64,000 nucleotides of DNA from Polysphondylium violaceum (GCA_000277445.1 AJWJ01000067.1:1-64000); one strand, 5' to 3'; shown: positions 22,082-33,722, counted from the stretch's first letter. Notes: a model not told the origin generated them from the sequence alone. Numbers and translations are program-made.

Positions 22082-24132
22082 ATGAAAGGATATTTCTTAG
22101 CTTTTCTATTTTTAGTGATAATCATTAATATCACATCAGTTGTTTCAATTTCCACTCCTATTCAACACAATGTAAATACAAAGATATCAACATCATCAAT
22201 CCAAAATACAATCAATGAATTATATAAAGAAATTCAAAATTACCAAAACAAGTATGTACACATAGAATGTTTAACATCATATTAGAATGTGTGTTAACAC
22301 ACATTGATCATCATATTAGAAAAGATAAATCATATATTCCAATGGTACAATGGGCTGAGGTGAAAGGATTATTTCAATCAGATGTTAGAGTAAATTTTGT
22401 TGGAAATGAATTAAAGACTGAAGCTAGACGAAAATTTGCAATTCCAGATTCAAATATGTTTGTCACAAATTTTGTAGTTTTTACTCTCTTGGAAAGTCAT
22501 AAATTGGGCACCATTGATTTGGATCCATTGGTGCTACAAGACGCAATCACTGCTATCTTATCCTTTAAAGACAAGAATTTTATCAATCACGACACTGCAG
22601 CTGTCTATACATTTTGGCCTCAAATTTTTAATTCAACTTTAAATGTCTATTCCCAATATCCAATGAATTTGAATCATTTAATTCTCCAATATGGTTCTTT
22701 TCAAAAGTTTGTAGATTTCTTTGCAGAGGAATTTAAATTACTCAATGTATTGAAGGATATGCAAATGATTGCCGAAGCTTTGGATACAGTCTCTATGGCA
22801 TTCCATATTCCCTCAGATGCCGACGACTCTGGTTGTAATCTTGGTTTGGGACAAGTATTGGTAAATTTACCAAACTCTTCTCAATTTGCTTCCACTATTG
22901 CCACTTGGAAACAATCAAATGCAAATATAACAACACTATTTGATACCTATTCAAAGTATGCCTATAGACCATTTAGTCCAATTCTCGATCAAAACTCTAT
23001 TGATCCAAGATCTTACTATGTCTTGCAAGACTTCCTCACCTCTTGGAAAGAGTCTAACAGAGATTTACAGAGTCTTTTACTCCCAACCACTTGGTTTGAA
23101 TCAATGTCTGAACAAAAAAATACTTTTCCCGATTTACAAATGCCATTCAATGTTAACAATGTTGATTTTAGTGTAGCCACCAACACTCTCTTTGGTATAG
23201 CCTCTGCTTTGTATCAACTACAATTAGAAGCTGGAAATTCAGATATCTTGGATGAAATCTTTACTCAAGATATACAAAACCTTTGTCTCTCTACTGCCTA
23301 TCTCATTGAAAATGTTGTCACTAGTCAAATTGTCTATAACAGAAGTGATCTTGCTCTCCTCTATTATCCATCCATTTACGATTTCACTTGGTTTGTTTCT
23401 AGAACTGTTTTCTTTTTACAGGAATTTGAATTGGCTGCATCAAATTCAAATGATATTGTATTCCCAAATACATTGATTCAAGTGCTCAGTATTCTCAATC
23501 CAGTCGTTGAAAACTTGATGACCAATCAATTGGTTGAACGTTTAAATGTTGATGCCAAGTCTGGTGGTACCTATTGGGATGACTTTTTAGGTGACGGTGA
23601 TACTCTCTTTGGAAAACCAGAGAAATATGGTGAAGATAGATTCTTTAGTACCTCATTGGCCATCAATGCCCTCATTGATACATGGACACTCCCAGTGGCT
23701 AACTCTGTCTCTGCTAGAGTATGGAAATCCAACACACCAGACATGATACAAACAATCATCAAATCTGCAGTCTCTTATGTAAATCAATTTATTTTGGACA
23801 ACCCTGAACAACAATACAATGCATTCTTTTCAGGATCTGTCAAAGGCACCGATACCCTCGACTTTTTCTATCCAGCCAATCTCTGTCTCTTTTTCAACGG
23901 TACCATATGTAATCCACACTATGACTATGAGAATCAATTTGAATTGGCCAATGCCGTCTCAGGTTACATAGACTCTGCCACCTATGCCTCAATGGTCCAA
24001 GAATCATGGGGAAATATCACCACTCCAACTATTTTCTATGGTTACAATAATGCTTCTTTCCCATTTTGGTCTTCCAAACCTCTAACTTATTCAATTTCAA
24101 TTTTAGCTCTTTCCAAATATATTACTTTATAA
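22082..24132 (+). CDS. Large secreted protein, unknown function
   Basis: Exons 22082-22251 and 22320-24132, joined in phase 2 across a 68-bp GTATGT...TAG intron, give 660 residues. A second acceptor inside the intron (near 22285) is less likely because it extends into low-quality sequence. The signal peptide is MKGYFLAFLFLVIIINITSVV followed by SIS. The mature part is mostly alpha-helical, with many aromatic residues and repeated N-x-S/T sites (NSTLNV, NSSQFA, NYNASF-like), and has only scattered Cys. Segments such as MVQWAEVKGLFQSDVRVNFV and TGGTYWDDFLGDGDTLFG-like turns look like a globular enzyme or lysosomal protein, but I cannot assign a family. No C-terminal membrane segment is present. 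Confidence 0.78.
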
Positions 24133-24540
24133 AACAGTACAAACTTAATAAATTCATTTACTATTAATCTATAACTTTCAATCATCAGAGTATACTCATT
24201 GACTGAATTAATCTTAACATTAAAGAGTTATCATACAAATTGGATATGGGAAATACAAATTATCATTGATTAGATTAACCATCGCAGGTCTGGTCCGTTT
24301 CCAAAAAAAGTTTGTGTCTTTTTTTTTCAAAAATTTTTGCCACCATCAAAAATCAAAATTTTTTTATGTTATTAAACTCAAGCAGGGTGACGATGCAATT
24401 TTATGAGTCATCAACACCAACCTCGTCATCGTTGTCATTGTCATCACATGGAAATGAGTTTAGATACTCTCTTTAGTTGTTGGTAATCGTGTAGTACATC
24501 ATATGATCAACATCATAGTTTTAACATTATCATCATTAAA
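24133..24540. other. Spacer, nothing recognised
   Basis: 408 bp between two plus-strand genes with A/T runs and a repeated TCATCAT/CATCATT pattern at 24400-24538 close to the next start. No gene seen. Confidence 0.5.
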
Positions 24541-25949
24541 ATGAAATCTTTTTTAATTTTTTCATTTTTTATATTGTTCTTTTCCTCTCTAGTTATAAAT
24601 TGTAATCATACCGAAAGAAAAGTAAATCAACTTGAAAAAGAATACAACGATATAAACTCGATATCATATCAAGATAAAGATTTCGTGTCTTCAACTAAAA
24701 ATGATAATAGAGATAAAAATAGATATTCTGATATTTTAGCAAGTATGTGTATAGATATATTGTGATAGTAGATATATAGATAGATAGATATAGATTATCA
24801 AACAATAATGTTATTAGATAAAACTCAATCCAAGTTACTAACTATTTATAGTTGAAAAAACAAGAGTTAAATTAAAAGTTGGTGATGGTTTGAGATCAGA
24901 TTATATAAATGCAAACTATGTATTGGTATGTATATGATGTATATGTATATGTGACGAGTGTGATTGTCTAGGGATATGTAATATTAATATTGTATATAGG
25001 ATAATAAATATATTCTTACACAAGGACCTTTATCTCATACGATAAAAGATTTTTGGAGAATGACATGGGAACAGGACAGTAATCTAATTGTAATGTTGAC
25101 CAATATCGTTGAGAATGGAATGAAAAAGTGTGATCAATATTGGCCAAAGTTGGATGATACTATAAAGTATGATTTATTTATTGTTAAAAATGTTAAAGAA
25201 GAAAACATAGATAATATATTTATTAAACGTGAATTCTTGGTTCAAAATACAAAGGTATAGTGTTATATTTACTCTATCATGGTCTTTTTTGTTGTTCGAC
25301 AACTTCTTTTTACTTACACTTCAGCATTATTATTAAGACAAATGAAAATAGAATAATATATCAATTACATTATATTGCATGGCCTGATCATGGTGTTCCT
25401 TCATCTTTTAAAGAGTTTATATCATTTGTAAATCATCTTGATAACATTACAAATACAGGTCCAATTATAGTTCATTGCAGGTACGTAGTATTTTGTACTA
25501 TTTATTCATTCAATATACGTTATTAATGATAGTATTATAGTGCAGGAATAGGTAGATCAGGTACATTATGTGTAATTAAACATATTATGGATGAACTAAA
25601 GAATGGGGCATCAGTAAATACATTGTCTATCAAAAATGTAGTTTTAAATATGAGAAAAGAAAGAATTGGTGTTGTTCAAACTTTTGGTCAATATGAGTTT
25701 TGTTTTAATGTGATTGATCAAGTCGTTAAATCAAGTATTAAAGAACAACAAAAACAAAAAGATCAACAACAACAACAACAACAAAAGCAAGAACAACAAC
25801 CACAAGAACCAAGTACAAAAACAACGACATTAGATGAAAGCCAAGACGTTGTTGTCGATAGTCAAACGACAGCTGTTCCAACATCTTATTTTATCACTTT
25901 TGGCACTTTAATCGTAGCGATAGGCCTCTATCTCAGATTGTATAAATAG
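24541..25949 (+). CDS. Protein tyrosine phosphatase with signal peptide and C-terminal membrane segment
   Basis: Five exons, 24541-24742, 24852-24925, 25000-25254, 25338-25480 and 25541-25949, give 360 residues; all junctions are GT...AG and in phase. The catalytic core has NRYSDIL (about 61), [28 protein letters not shown], the WPD loop W192-P-D194 and the signature [11 protein letters not shown] (C224, R230). The signature Ser codon is split by intron 4. All residues needed for cysteine-based dephosphorylation are present. Odd: the protein begins with a clear signal peptide ([20 protein letters not shown]) and ends with a membrane segment (about 338-357, [20 protein letters not shown]) after a Gln-rich linker. 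That would place the phosphatase domain in the ER lumen or outside the cell, not the cytosol. The KTNENRII part is shorter than in animal PTPs. Confidence 0.88.
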
Positions 25950-26946
25950 ATTCGAATGGAAATAAAAAGATTATTCTATATTAGAAACATATCAGTTTAA
26001 TTTATTTCTTTTTTTTTTTTGTAAGCAGGCCAAGATCCCGCTCGAGACACCCTACCGTCGTGTGATTGTGGCCTATTTAAACTGACTGTTGGGCATCTCT
26101 GATAAATCTTATTCAATAGAGAAAAGCGAGTCATTTTCTATATTCGCTTGAGGAGCAGGTACTTTCCATCAATGTTGGGCTGGAGAACGACGACAGAGCC
26201 AGGATCAACCAGTTGCCCATAATCTCGTCTTAAAACTAGCCGCCATCATACTTTACCAACCAATGTCTCTTCATCTTCCATTCTTTCATATGGCACTTGA
26301 CAAGCTCGAGACCGACACAACAACACTGGCAGCCTGACACGATCGGTGAGGTCCAGACCTTGGTCAAGAAACCCTATCTCCAAGGGATCCCATCGTCAAA
26401 AAAAATAGATCTATCAGAGGAAATATTAAAACGAATCTTACCCTAAACATTTTTTTCATTTTTTAATACAAATAATAATAATTTATTTTTATTCGGTCAA
26501 TCTTGGTCCCTGTTTCACGAGAACCACCAAATCATTGTCCAACAATACATCCACAGATCTAGGCAATTAACCTGCTGGTGCATCTCTTAAATCGACACCA
26601 TTTGACTGTCTTTATTTTTACAATAACCATATTCTGTCAGGAAAGGATTTCTAGTCGTAGTGCAAACAGTAGCGCATATGGAAGTATATATTCATTCAAA
26701 CTTATACACTTTTAATACCAAGACCATATACAAAAACAACAATTTTAAGAAAAGATAAGATTTAATTCAAATAGAACCATAATTTATTATTTGCTCATTT
26801 CAAGAAATGGAAATAACAACACCAATTCCGAAAAAAATTGAAAAAATGTTGAAAATTTTTACAGAAAAAGTTATCTCCTTTTGAAAATAATCATAATATG
26901 AAAATAATTAAAATCCCCGCAAAGTGCTCATTTGAAAAAATAAATA
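25950..26946. other. Intergenic region with a GC-richer, coding-like relic
   Basis: About 26025-26405 is much less AT-rich than all other spacers here and contains short protein-like frames such as KIPLETPYRRVIVAYLN, INVGLENDDRARINQLPII and TIGEVQTLVKKPYLQGIPS, in different frames and separated by stops. This looks like a decayed host gene fragment. I could not match it to a family. The rest (26410-26946) is AT-rich and should hold the promoter of the next gene. Confidence 0.4.
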
Positions 26947-29172
26947 ATGAATAGTATTAATAATAGTAATATCTTTTTCAACGTATATAGAAATAAATAT
27001 ATTCAAGATATTATATTTAATAATTTAGGAAGAGCTAGAGTTTGTGATGGGTTCTACTTTTTTAAAAATGGATCGGTTTTTGAGGAATTTCATGATATCT
27101 CTCTTGAAACCATATTAAAAAGCAATTCAAAATCAGTTTTAATAGAGAAATTACAAAATTATAAACAATTGTTTAATACTAATGGCAAGATTGACTATAA
27201 ATATGATCATCTCCATCCATCTACCTATTATCATCATTGGTTAGATAATGTTACCCCAAATTTTCACTGTGATCTAAGAAAAGTGGCCTTTGTAGATGCA
27301 ACGGTATTAAAATTGTTGTTGGATTGCAACGTTATAGAGTTTCCATTGAGTGGTACCGAGGAATTGAATGGCACACAGGATATAAGTTTGGATGCAATGA
27401 AACTATTGGTGGAGCATTTTCCCAAACACTTTTATCCTGTCAACACGAGAAATGGGGATCTTCAACCTTTTCACTCGAGATCGGTGTTGGAGTTCTTGAT
27501 TCAACAGAAGAAAACTGAAATGTATCAACCATTTTGGATGACCAACGATCCATTCTTTATCGAGAATAAAGATCTCTATAGATTGGTTCCCGGATGGGAT
27601 GACCTTAAATTTTTAAATCAGCTCCTACAAGCAGATCTAGAACTGGTAGAAAACAAAGAGGTCTTTATATGGGTTCTCAAACAAACACCTTTGTTTAAAG
27701 TAACTCCAGACACACAATGCATTGATAAACTCTGTGGCGTTGAAATTGATGTAGACAAAATGAAATCATATTCAAACACAACGCTTCCCTATTCCTGTGA
27801 AGAGGTGATTCTTTTCTTTATTAAACATGATAGATCAACATTGAAAAATAATATGAAAACCCTGTTTATATTTAATTTAAAGGTGTTACATATTGTTCAC
27901 CAGTTTATTCAAGATGAAGGAATGGATGTTTCAACGATATCCTTTGAAATCTATTCAAGTGATATCAAATGCTTTTTGTATTTAACAACAAATATGAATG
28001 TTAATGGTAAAAATATCAAAGGATGGTACTTTGGCCATGATGAAAATGAAGTAGACCTCGTGTTGGATATAAACATAGGGCTTATTCAAGTGGATGATTT
28101 TAAAAAACCATTTACATTTGAGTTGGTGAAAAAGTTGCACCAGAGAGGAGTCAATGTCTTGGCTCCTGGTCCTGGTTATGCCTATAACCAATGCATCAAA
28201 AGAGGTAATCTTGATTTCTTGCGATACTATATCGAGCACATCAAGCCACACCATATCATTCCCTATAAAGAACTCGTAGACATCTATCGTTTTAGTAAGC
28301 CTGAACAACAAGAGGAGGCATTAAAATTTATATACCAATACTCTGAAACTGTCTATGACAATGCTGGTGCCCTGTCTGAAAGACTCTATGCCAATTTGTT
28401 TCATGCAGCCATAACAAAATACGATTCTGACAATATTTTGAAGTTTTTGAATAAAATTAAGGATCCCATGGTTGCTCTACAAGAAGCTCTTCCCAAGGCT
28501 TACAATGCCCTTGAAGGTGCCAAAGATAAGCAACAAAAACAAAGTATCATAACCCTCTTAGCCAAGCTAAAGAATGAGTATTCGAGTCAACTAAAACAAG
28601 ACTTGTTTGCCAAAAAAAGGATGGATATATCGACTCCTCATACCATCTACTTGCAAGACCCTCAATTCTTTTTTGAAATATATTCATCTGTCATTGATCC
28701 AATCAACTTTTTTATTAGTGCCATCAAAATAAGCAGCGTAGCCGTGTTGAAACGCATTTTATCCATCCAAGACACTCAAACCAAAGATGCACTAGCCTGT
28801 CAAATTGAAAAGATTCTATTAAATTATCTATCATTGTCTTGCACGCGATTAAAAGTACCATTGTTTATTTTCCATCACTTTTCCAAACAATTTAGTCAAA
28901 GTACTCTTGACAAACTTGTCACCATTGTTTTAAAAGCTCAATCTATACAATGGATTGATATTCTTTTACATAAAACAAAGATTAGATTATTAAAACCCGC
29001 TTCCAAAGAACAAGATGATGCTATGCTCCAAAGAAACTATTCAAATATGTTGAAATCAAAATACTACTCTTCTCAACTCGTTCCAAAACTAGATATTGTC
29101 GTCCCAGAGAATCATCAATTCACAGACTATGAATGCCCTTCCGAAGTTGAATCTCAATTTCCTCCTTTTTAG
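26947..29172 (+). CDS. Dictyostelid repeat-family protein (ankyrin-like helical repeats)
   Basis: Single exon, 741 residues. The N-terminus IFFNVYRNKYIQDIIFNNLG resembles a short F-box-like or family leader. The body is made of helical units of roughly 33 residues with patterns such as DATVLKLLLDCNVIEFPL and MKLLVEHFPKHFYPV, like degenerate ankyrin repeats. A second member of the family lies at 61348-63753. The two share the N-terminal element and, near the end, an almost identical block (here IDILLHKTKIRLLKPAS followed by an acidic stretch and N-rich tail). The function is unknown; such families are large and variable in dictyostelids. The C-terminal half is richer in GC than the first third. 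Confidence 0.8.
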   Translation: MNSINNSNIFFNVYRNKYIQDIIFNNLGRARVCDGFYFFKNGSVFEEFHDISLETILKSNSKSVLIEKLQNYKQLFNTNGKIDYKYDHLHPSTYYHHWLDNVTPNFHCDLRKVAFVDATVLKLLLDCNVIEFPLSGTEELNGTQDISLDAMKLLVEHFPKHFYPVNTRNGDLQPFHSRSVLEFLIQQKKTEMYQPFWMTNDPFFIENKDLYRLVPGWDDLKFLNQLLQADLELVENKEVFIWVLKQTPLFKVTPDTQCIDKLCGVEIDVDKMKSYSNTTLPYSCEEVILFFIKHDRSTLKNNMKTLFIFNLKVLHIVHQFIQDEGMDVSTISFEIYSSDIKCFLYLTTNMNVNGKNIKGWYFGHDENEVDLVLDINIGLIQVDDFKKPFTFELVKKLHQRGVNVLAPGPGYAYNQCIKRGNLDFLRYYIEHIKPHHIIPYKELVDIYRFSKPEQQEEALKFIYQYSETVYDNAGALSERLYANLFHAAITKYDSDNILKFLNKIKDPMVALQEALPKAYNALEGAKDKQQKQSIITLLAKLKNEYSSQLKQDLFAKKRMDISTPHTIYLQDPQFFFEIYSSVIDPINFFISAIKISSVAVLKRILSIQDTQTKDALACQIEKILLNYLSLSCTRLKVPLFIFHHFSKQFSQSTLDKLVTIVLKAQSIQWIDILLHKTKIRLLKPASKEQDDAMLQRNYSNMLKSKYYSSQLVPKLDIVVPENHQFTDYECPSEVESQFPPF

Positions 29173-29335
29173 GTTTCTCTATATTCATATTTTTGAACAA
29201 ATATAAATCTTTATCCGCATAAAATTCGTCTCTGATCAATTTTTTTTTTTTTTTTTTTTCATTTTTTTTCATTTTTTCATTTGTTTTGATTTTAGTTTAA
29301 CTCTTTCTTTACCTTACTTTATATATACATTAATA

Positions 29336-29905
29336 ATGGCCTCTAATATTGCTGCTATTAAATTAATGAGACCAGCTTTGGTCAGTGCTACCACTGATGC
29401 TGCTCATAGAAGAACTCTCAAACTTTATAGAAATTGCATTCGTTCAATTCCATACTTGATTCAACATTTTAATTTATCTTATAATATGTCTGACATGAGA
29501 AAGAGAATTAGAGGTTAGTATTAATAATAGTAATAGAATAGGTTGTAGTTGTAGGATTCATCAACAACTTGGTTTAGGATCATTGTGATATCGATACAAA
29601 TATTGCGATATTGATAATCATGATCAAAACATACATAGAAATAAAAGAACAATATATTAATTTACAACAACACAAAAACAACAATACATCTACATCACAA
29701 CACAACAACAGATGATTTTGTACAATATAGAGAAGTTAAAGAAAAGAATCAAATCGATAGATTAGCTTTTATTGGTGAAACAGAACTTTTTGATGCTATG
29801 TCTTTATTAAAAACTAGATCTCATGTAGTAAACTATTTTGAAACTAAACTTGCTGAAGAAACTGAAAATGAAACTGAACAACTCTTGAAAAAGTTTTTCG
29901 AATAG
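29336..29905 (+). CDS. ndufa6: Complex I LYR subunit NDUFA6 (B14)
   Basis: Two exons, 29336-29513 and 29712-29905, across a 198-bp intron, give 123 residues, the usual size. It is an accessory subunit of mitochondrial NADH:ubiquinone oxidoreductase and binds acyl carrier protein through its LYR motif. Seen: LYR at 30-32 (RRTLKLYRNCIRSIP), then SDMRKRIRDDFVQYREVKEK and ETELFDAMSLLKTRSHVVNYF, which follow the family along its length. The junction codon is GAT (G|AT). The intron is longer than most in this window. Confidence 0.9.
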
Positions 29906-30466
29906 ACTATTGTCTCTCTATTATTAAAATATATATAAAACAAATACAAAAACAAATTTAAAAACAAATTCTTTCATATCTATTTTTTTTATATTTATTT
30001 ATTTGTTTGTTTATTGATACACGTCTGTTGCTCTCTCTACCTTTGTGGAGAAACAATCACCAGAGTAAGAATAATAGATTTCATTTCAAACATCATCAAC
30101 TGTACCTATTATTGATGATGTTTAGCAATCATTTCAATTATTCTTACTCTTAAAACGATGACGATTGATTGATTGCTTGGAATATGATGATTTAATATCT
30201 TTGATTTTAAATCCTCTTCAAATAAAATTTACTAGAAGCTCGCATCGCCCATGTGATCGCTTTGCCCTTTCGTGGGATTCACACCAAAAGATTTTTTTTT
30301 TTTTTTTTTCTAGTTTTTATTCAATTTTTTGAAATTTGGTCCTTGCTTTGTGCTCATTTATTAAATATTTTCAATTAATCGATTACATAGATCATTTGTT
30401 TTTTTTTGTTTTTGTATTTGTATTTGTATTTTTTATTATTTATATATCATATAATATTATTGTAAA
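29906..30466. other. Spacer with inverted AT-rich segments
   Basis: 561 bp. A partly self-complementary stretch at about 30045-30160 (AGTAAGAATAATAGATTTCATTTC against a later copy reading AATTATTCTTACT) could form a loose hairpin. The rest is AT-rich with a short GC-richer piece at 30236-30290. No gene seen. Confidence 0.4.
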
Positions 30467-32600
30467 ATGGATCCTTTAGAAGAATTAAATAAAGCAACAA
30501 GATCAGTTAGAGTGTCTATTCACAACAACACTGGTAAAAAACTTGTTTTAAAATCACATCCAATCATTTCTGGCCAATGGAGAGTCAATCCACCAGACTC
30601 GATTTTACCACTGAGGTACCGTGTATTTATATTAGGAATAGTAGTGGCAGACAAGAGAATACAGTTATTAATAAATAATATAATATAGTACTGTTGAATT
30701 TGGCAGTGAATCAGGTAATTTGTTAGGAGGAACTGAAGCAGGATCAATCTATACACTTGATGGAGCAAAAGAGAATGATGGACAATTTGAATTCTTTTGG
30801 AATAATCCAGTGTTTGGTAAAAAGGGATTCAGAAGAGTTTCACCTGCAAATTTTGAATCAGACTATGTGGTAGTCGATGGTCACAATTGTATATTGAGAT
30901 TCACCGTTAAAGAGATTGACAATGGTACAAAAGAGATTGAAGACTATGAAAGTGAGATTAAAAACCTCACAAACTATATGAACGAAGCAGAGGTTGCCAT
31001 CAAGGGTATGACCAAAATGTCCCAAGTATATCAAGCCCAAAACGATAGCAAGCAAGTCAAGTTGGTCGAGGGCAACATCAAGGAAAAGAGCATGCATCTC
31101 GAGGAAATGAAGACTCGAAAGGAACTCTTGCTCAATCAGATTCAAAAGATGAAGCAGCTCGACAGCGATCCAAAGGCCATGGAACAAGTGCTCAACAAGA
31201 TTAGAGAGTCGATCGAGTCGCTTGTCAAGGCCAGAAAGGGTATGGAGCACATGAGAGAGGTGTATGAGAGATCCAAAGACCTCAAGTCGATGGAGGGTCT
31301 CGACAGCCAAATCGAGGTGAAAAAGAACGAGATTGATGCCCTCAGAAAGAAGGAACAAAAGGTCATCCAAAAGGTCATTGAACTAAAGAAATCGTTGGGT
31401 ATCGGTGCCACTGGCATCCCCACAAAAAAGAGGGTCAAGGCTCTGTACGCCTATGCCAAGAGCAGCGAAGACGAACTCTCAATAGAGGCCGGCGACATTA
31501 TCGAAATTGTTCATGATGAAGACACTGAATGGTACGGTGGTTTATTAAACAATCAAATGGGTTATTTCCCCAGATCATTTGTCACTCCCTTGGACTCTGA
31601 ACCCGATCAATCAGTGTCTGGCGTAGATTCACCAGCTGCCGATGACCAAGATTTCACCGATCTCTATCCCAAGGCTCGTGTCATCTATGATCACACTGCT
31701 GCAGACGAAGGTGAGCTTACCCTCAGAGTTGGCGATGTTATCTCGGTCTTTTCATGGGAAGACGAGTATTGGTGGGAAGGTTTGTTTAATGATAAATCTG
31801 GTTATTTCCCTTGTAATTGTGTCGATTGGATTGAACCTGAAGACTCGTTAACCAATACCCATAGTTATTCTTATTATGAATCAAATGAAGAGGAAAGTAG
31901 TAATGAAGTTGCTGCCCCCGTTGCACCAACACCAACACCAACTCCAGTTGTTGTTGCACCAACACCTGTAGCAACAGTACCAAAATCTACCTTTACACCA
32001 GCCAAAACACCATCCACTACACCAAGCCAATCTGCACCCATTTTAACTAAACAGCCATCAGCCAATATTCAACCACCCCCAGCTCCCTTTACCGCACCAG
32101 TATTAAATAGAGCCTCAGCTACTCATTCACCAGTGAATCCCACTCCAGTACCAACACCAACACCAACTCCAGCACCTGCTGCTGTTGAAAACAAACAAAT
32201 TCCAAGAAGAGAGTTACCAAGTGCTCCAGCCAACAAACCAGTTCACAATCCAGTTGTTCACAATCCAGCTCCAGTACACACTCCAGCCCCAGCAGTTGTA
32301 TCACATACTCCTGTTAAACCAGAAATTTCTCATTCACCACTTAATCACAACAATAACAATAACAACACCAACAACACCAATACAACACCATTTGATAAAT
32401 TAATCCAACCCTTTATTCAAGAATTTACAAAACAATTAGTTGAAACTCACCAAAAAGAAACCAATGCCCTCCATCAAAGAATAGCTCAATTGGAAAAAGA
32501 ATTAAAGGAGGCTAGAGAGGGTGGTTCAAATACCTCTTCACCAAAAGTAACATCAACTGCAACCATTGTATCTAAAGCTGTACCAACAAGAAAATATTAA
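30467..32600 (+). CDS. Aegerolysin-like domain, coiled coil and two SH3 domains
   Basis: Two exons, 30467-30615 and 30689-32600, across a 73-bp intron, give 686 residues. The N-terminal 12-145 region begins SVRVSIHNNTGKKLVLKS and contains GQFEFFWNNPVFGKKGFRRV; its strand pattern and W/P/G spacing resemble the aegerolysin/ET79 beta-sandwich, lipid-binding modules. A long coiled coil follows (about 150-290), then SH3-1 (about 299-355, VKALYAYAKSSEDELSIEAG, ending GYFPRSFV) and SH3-2 (379-435, ARVIYDHTAADEGELTLRVG, ending GYFPCNCV). Both SH3 domains keep the ALYDY-like, W and P-x-x-Y positions. A Pro/Thr/Val-rich linker (about 450-620) and a short C-terminal coiled coil end the protein. A cytosolic membrane-to-actin or endocytic adaptor is likely. 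The N-terminal fold assignment is tentative; the SH3 domains are certain. Confidence 0.85.
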
Positions 32601-32872
32601 AAACATGATGTTTTAAAGCGATTATTAAATAAATATTTTATCCTTATCTGTTTATTGTTTAAAAGTGTAAACCATTGTACAAAGCTTTTCATACTTTGTT
32701 TGGATACAGGATCGGAAAAGGCTTGGGAATGTAGGCTGCATAGAATCCACACATCCTGTTTCCCCTGTCTGGAAACCAAGTCTTGGAACAAATAAAAATA
32801 AAGTGCGCCAAATTTTGAATTTTTTTAAATTTTTTCATTTTACATGATTATTTGATAAGCATTGTATTGAGG

Positions 32873-33360
32873 ATGGATAACAATAGTAATACTACAACTA
32901 ATAATAATAATAACAATAATAATAACAATAGTCATTTAAATACTACAAATGATTTTAATATAAACCTCAGTCAAATAAATAGTGTAAATATATCATGATT
33001 GTTTATATGCAGAGATTGACGGTGATACTAATACATACTTTTTGTACTCAAAAGACGTTGGTAGACTTTTTAGAACCTTTATCAAAAGATGGGTTATCAT
33101 CTGGGAGATTTGAAAGTATGTTGTTTTATTATTATTATTCTATACCCCTTCTCTAACTTTTCTTTTTAGATCTATCAAAGTTATCAGTAACAGAAATACG
33201 CGATCAAATTAAAAGATTAGAAGAATGGGCCTATGTTTTAGGTGTACAAGAAAATAAACATTTACAAACTGGTAAACTTTTAGGTATCCTCACTTCTCCT
33301 CCTTCAGATTTAAATCTCGATGGTGGATCAAATCATCAGAACAACAACAACAATCAATAG
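32873..33360 (+). CDS. Small coiled-coil protein, unknown function
   Basis: Three exons, 32873-32983, 33055-33115 and 33170-33360, with introns of 71 and 54 bp, give 120 residues. An Asn-rich start is followed by a compact conserved-looking core: INSTLVDFLEPLSKDGLSSG, then SKLSVTEIRDQIKRLEEWAY and VLGVQENKHLQTGKLLGIL. The core is helical and heptad-like and looks like a small subunit of a larger complex, but I cannot name it. The joined model keeps frame and uses GT...AG ends. A different 5' junction with a shorter intron also keeps part of the frame, so exon 1/exon 2 boundaries are less certain than the core. Confidence 0.6.
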
Positions 33361-33722
33361 TATTTCCATTTATTATTATTACAAGATACTATAATAGCAA
33401 TGTAAAATAACTCTATTATGTAAATCACAGGGTGTTTCGGTGAAAAAGGAAAGATAGGTGTTGTTACTCCTATTCGTAATCACTTTTGTATTCCAAACAC
33501 TGATAAAGAGCTATTATGTAGTTTAAATCAAAACAACAAACATCTGCTCTACAAAAGTTGGCAGTCAGTGTTCTATAGTTAGTCGTATACTACTATCATC
33601 CAATCAATAACAATAAACGAATATTCGTTTTACAAAATCTTTGCTTTTTTTTTTATTTTTTATTTTTTTTAATTCATTTAATTTATATGTAATTAAAATC
33701 GCATAATCTATCAAATAACAAA
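33361..33722. other. Spacer with an orphan open frame
   Basis: A 55-codon frame at about 33423-33590 (CFGEKGKIGVVTPIRNHF) lacks an ATG and cannot be spliced to the preceding gene without a stop at the junction. It may be relic coding sequence. The rest is AT-rich. Confidence 0.35.

Noticed and set aside
33423-33590. Extra 3' exon for the small coiled-coil gene
   Set aside because: A 71-bp GT...AG intron could be drawn, but the junction creates TAG at once, so the exon would not be translated.
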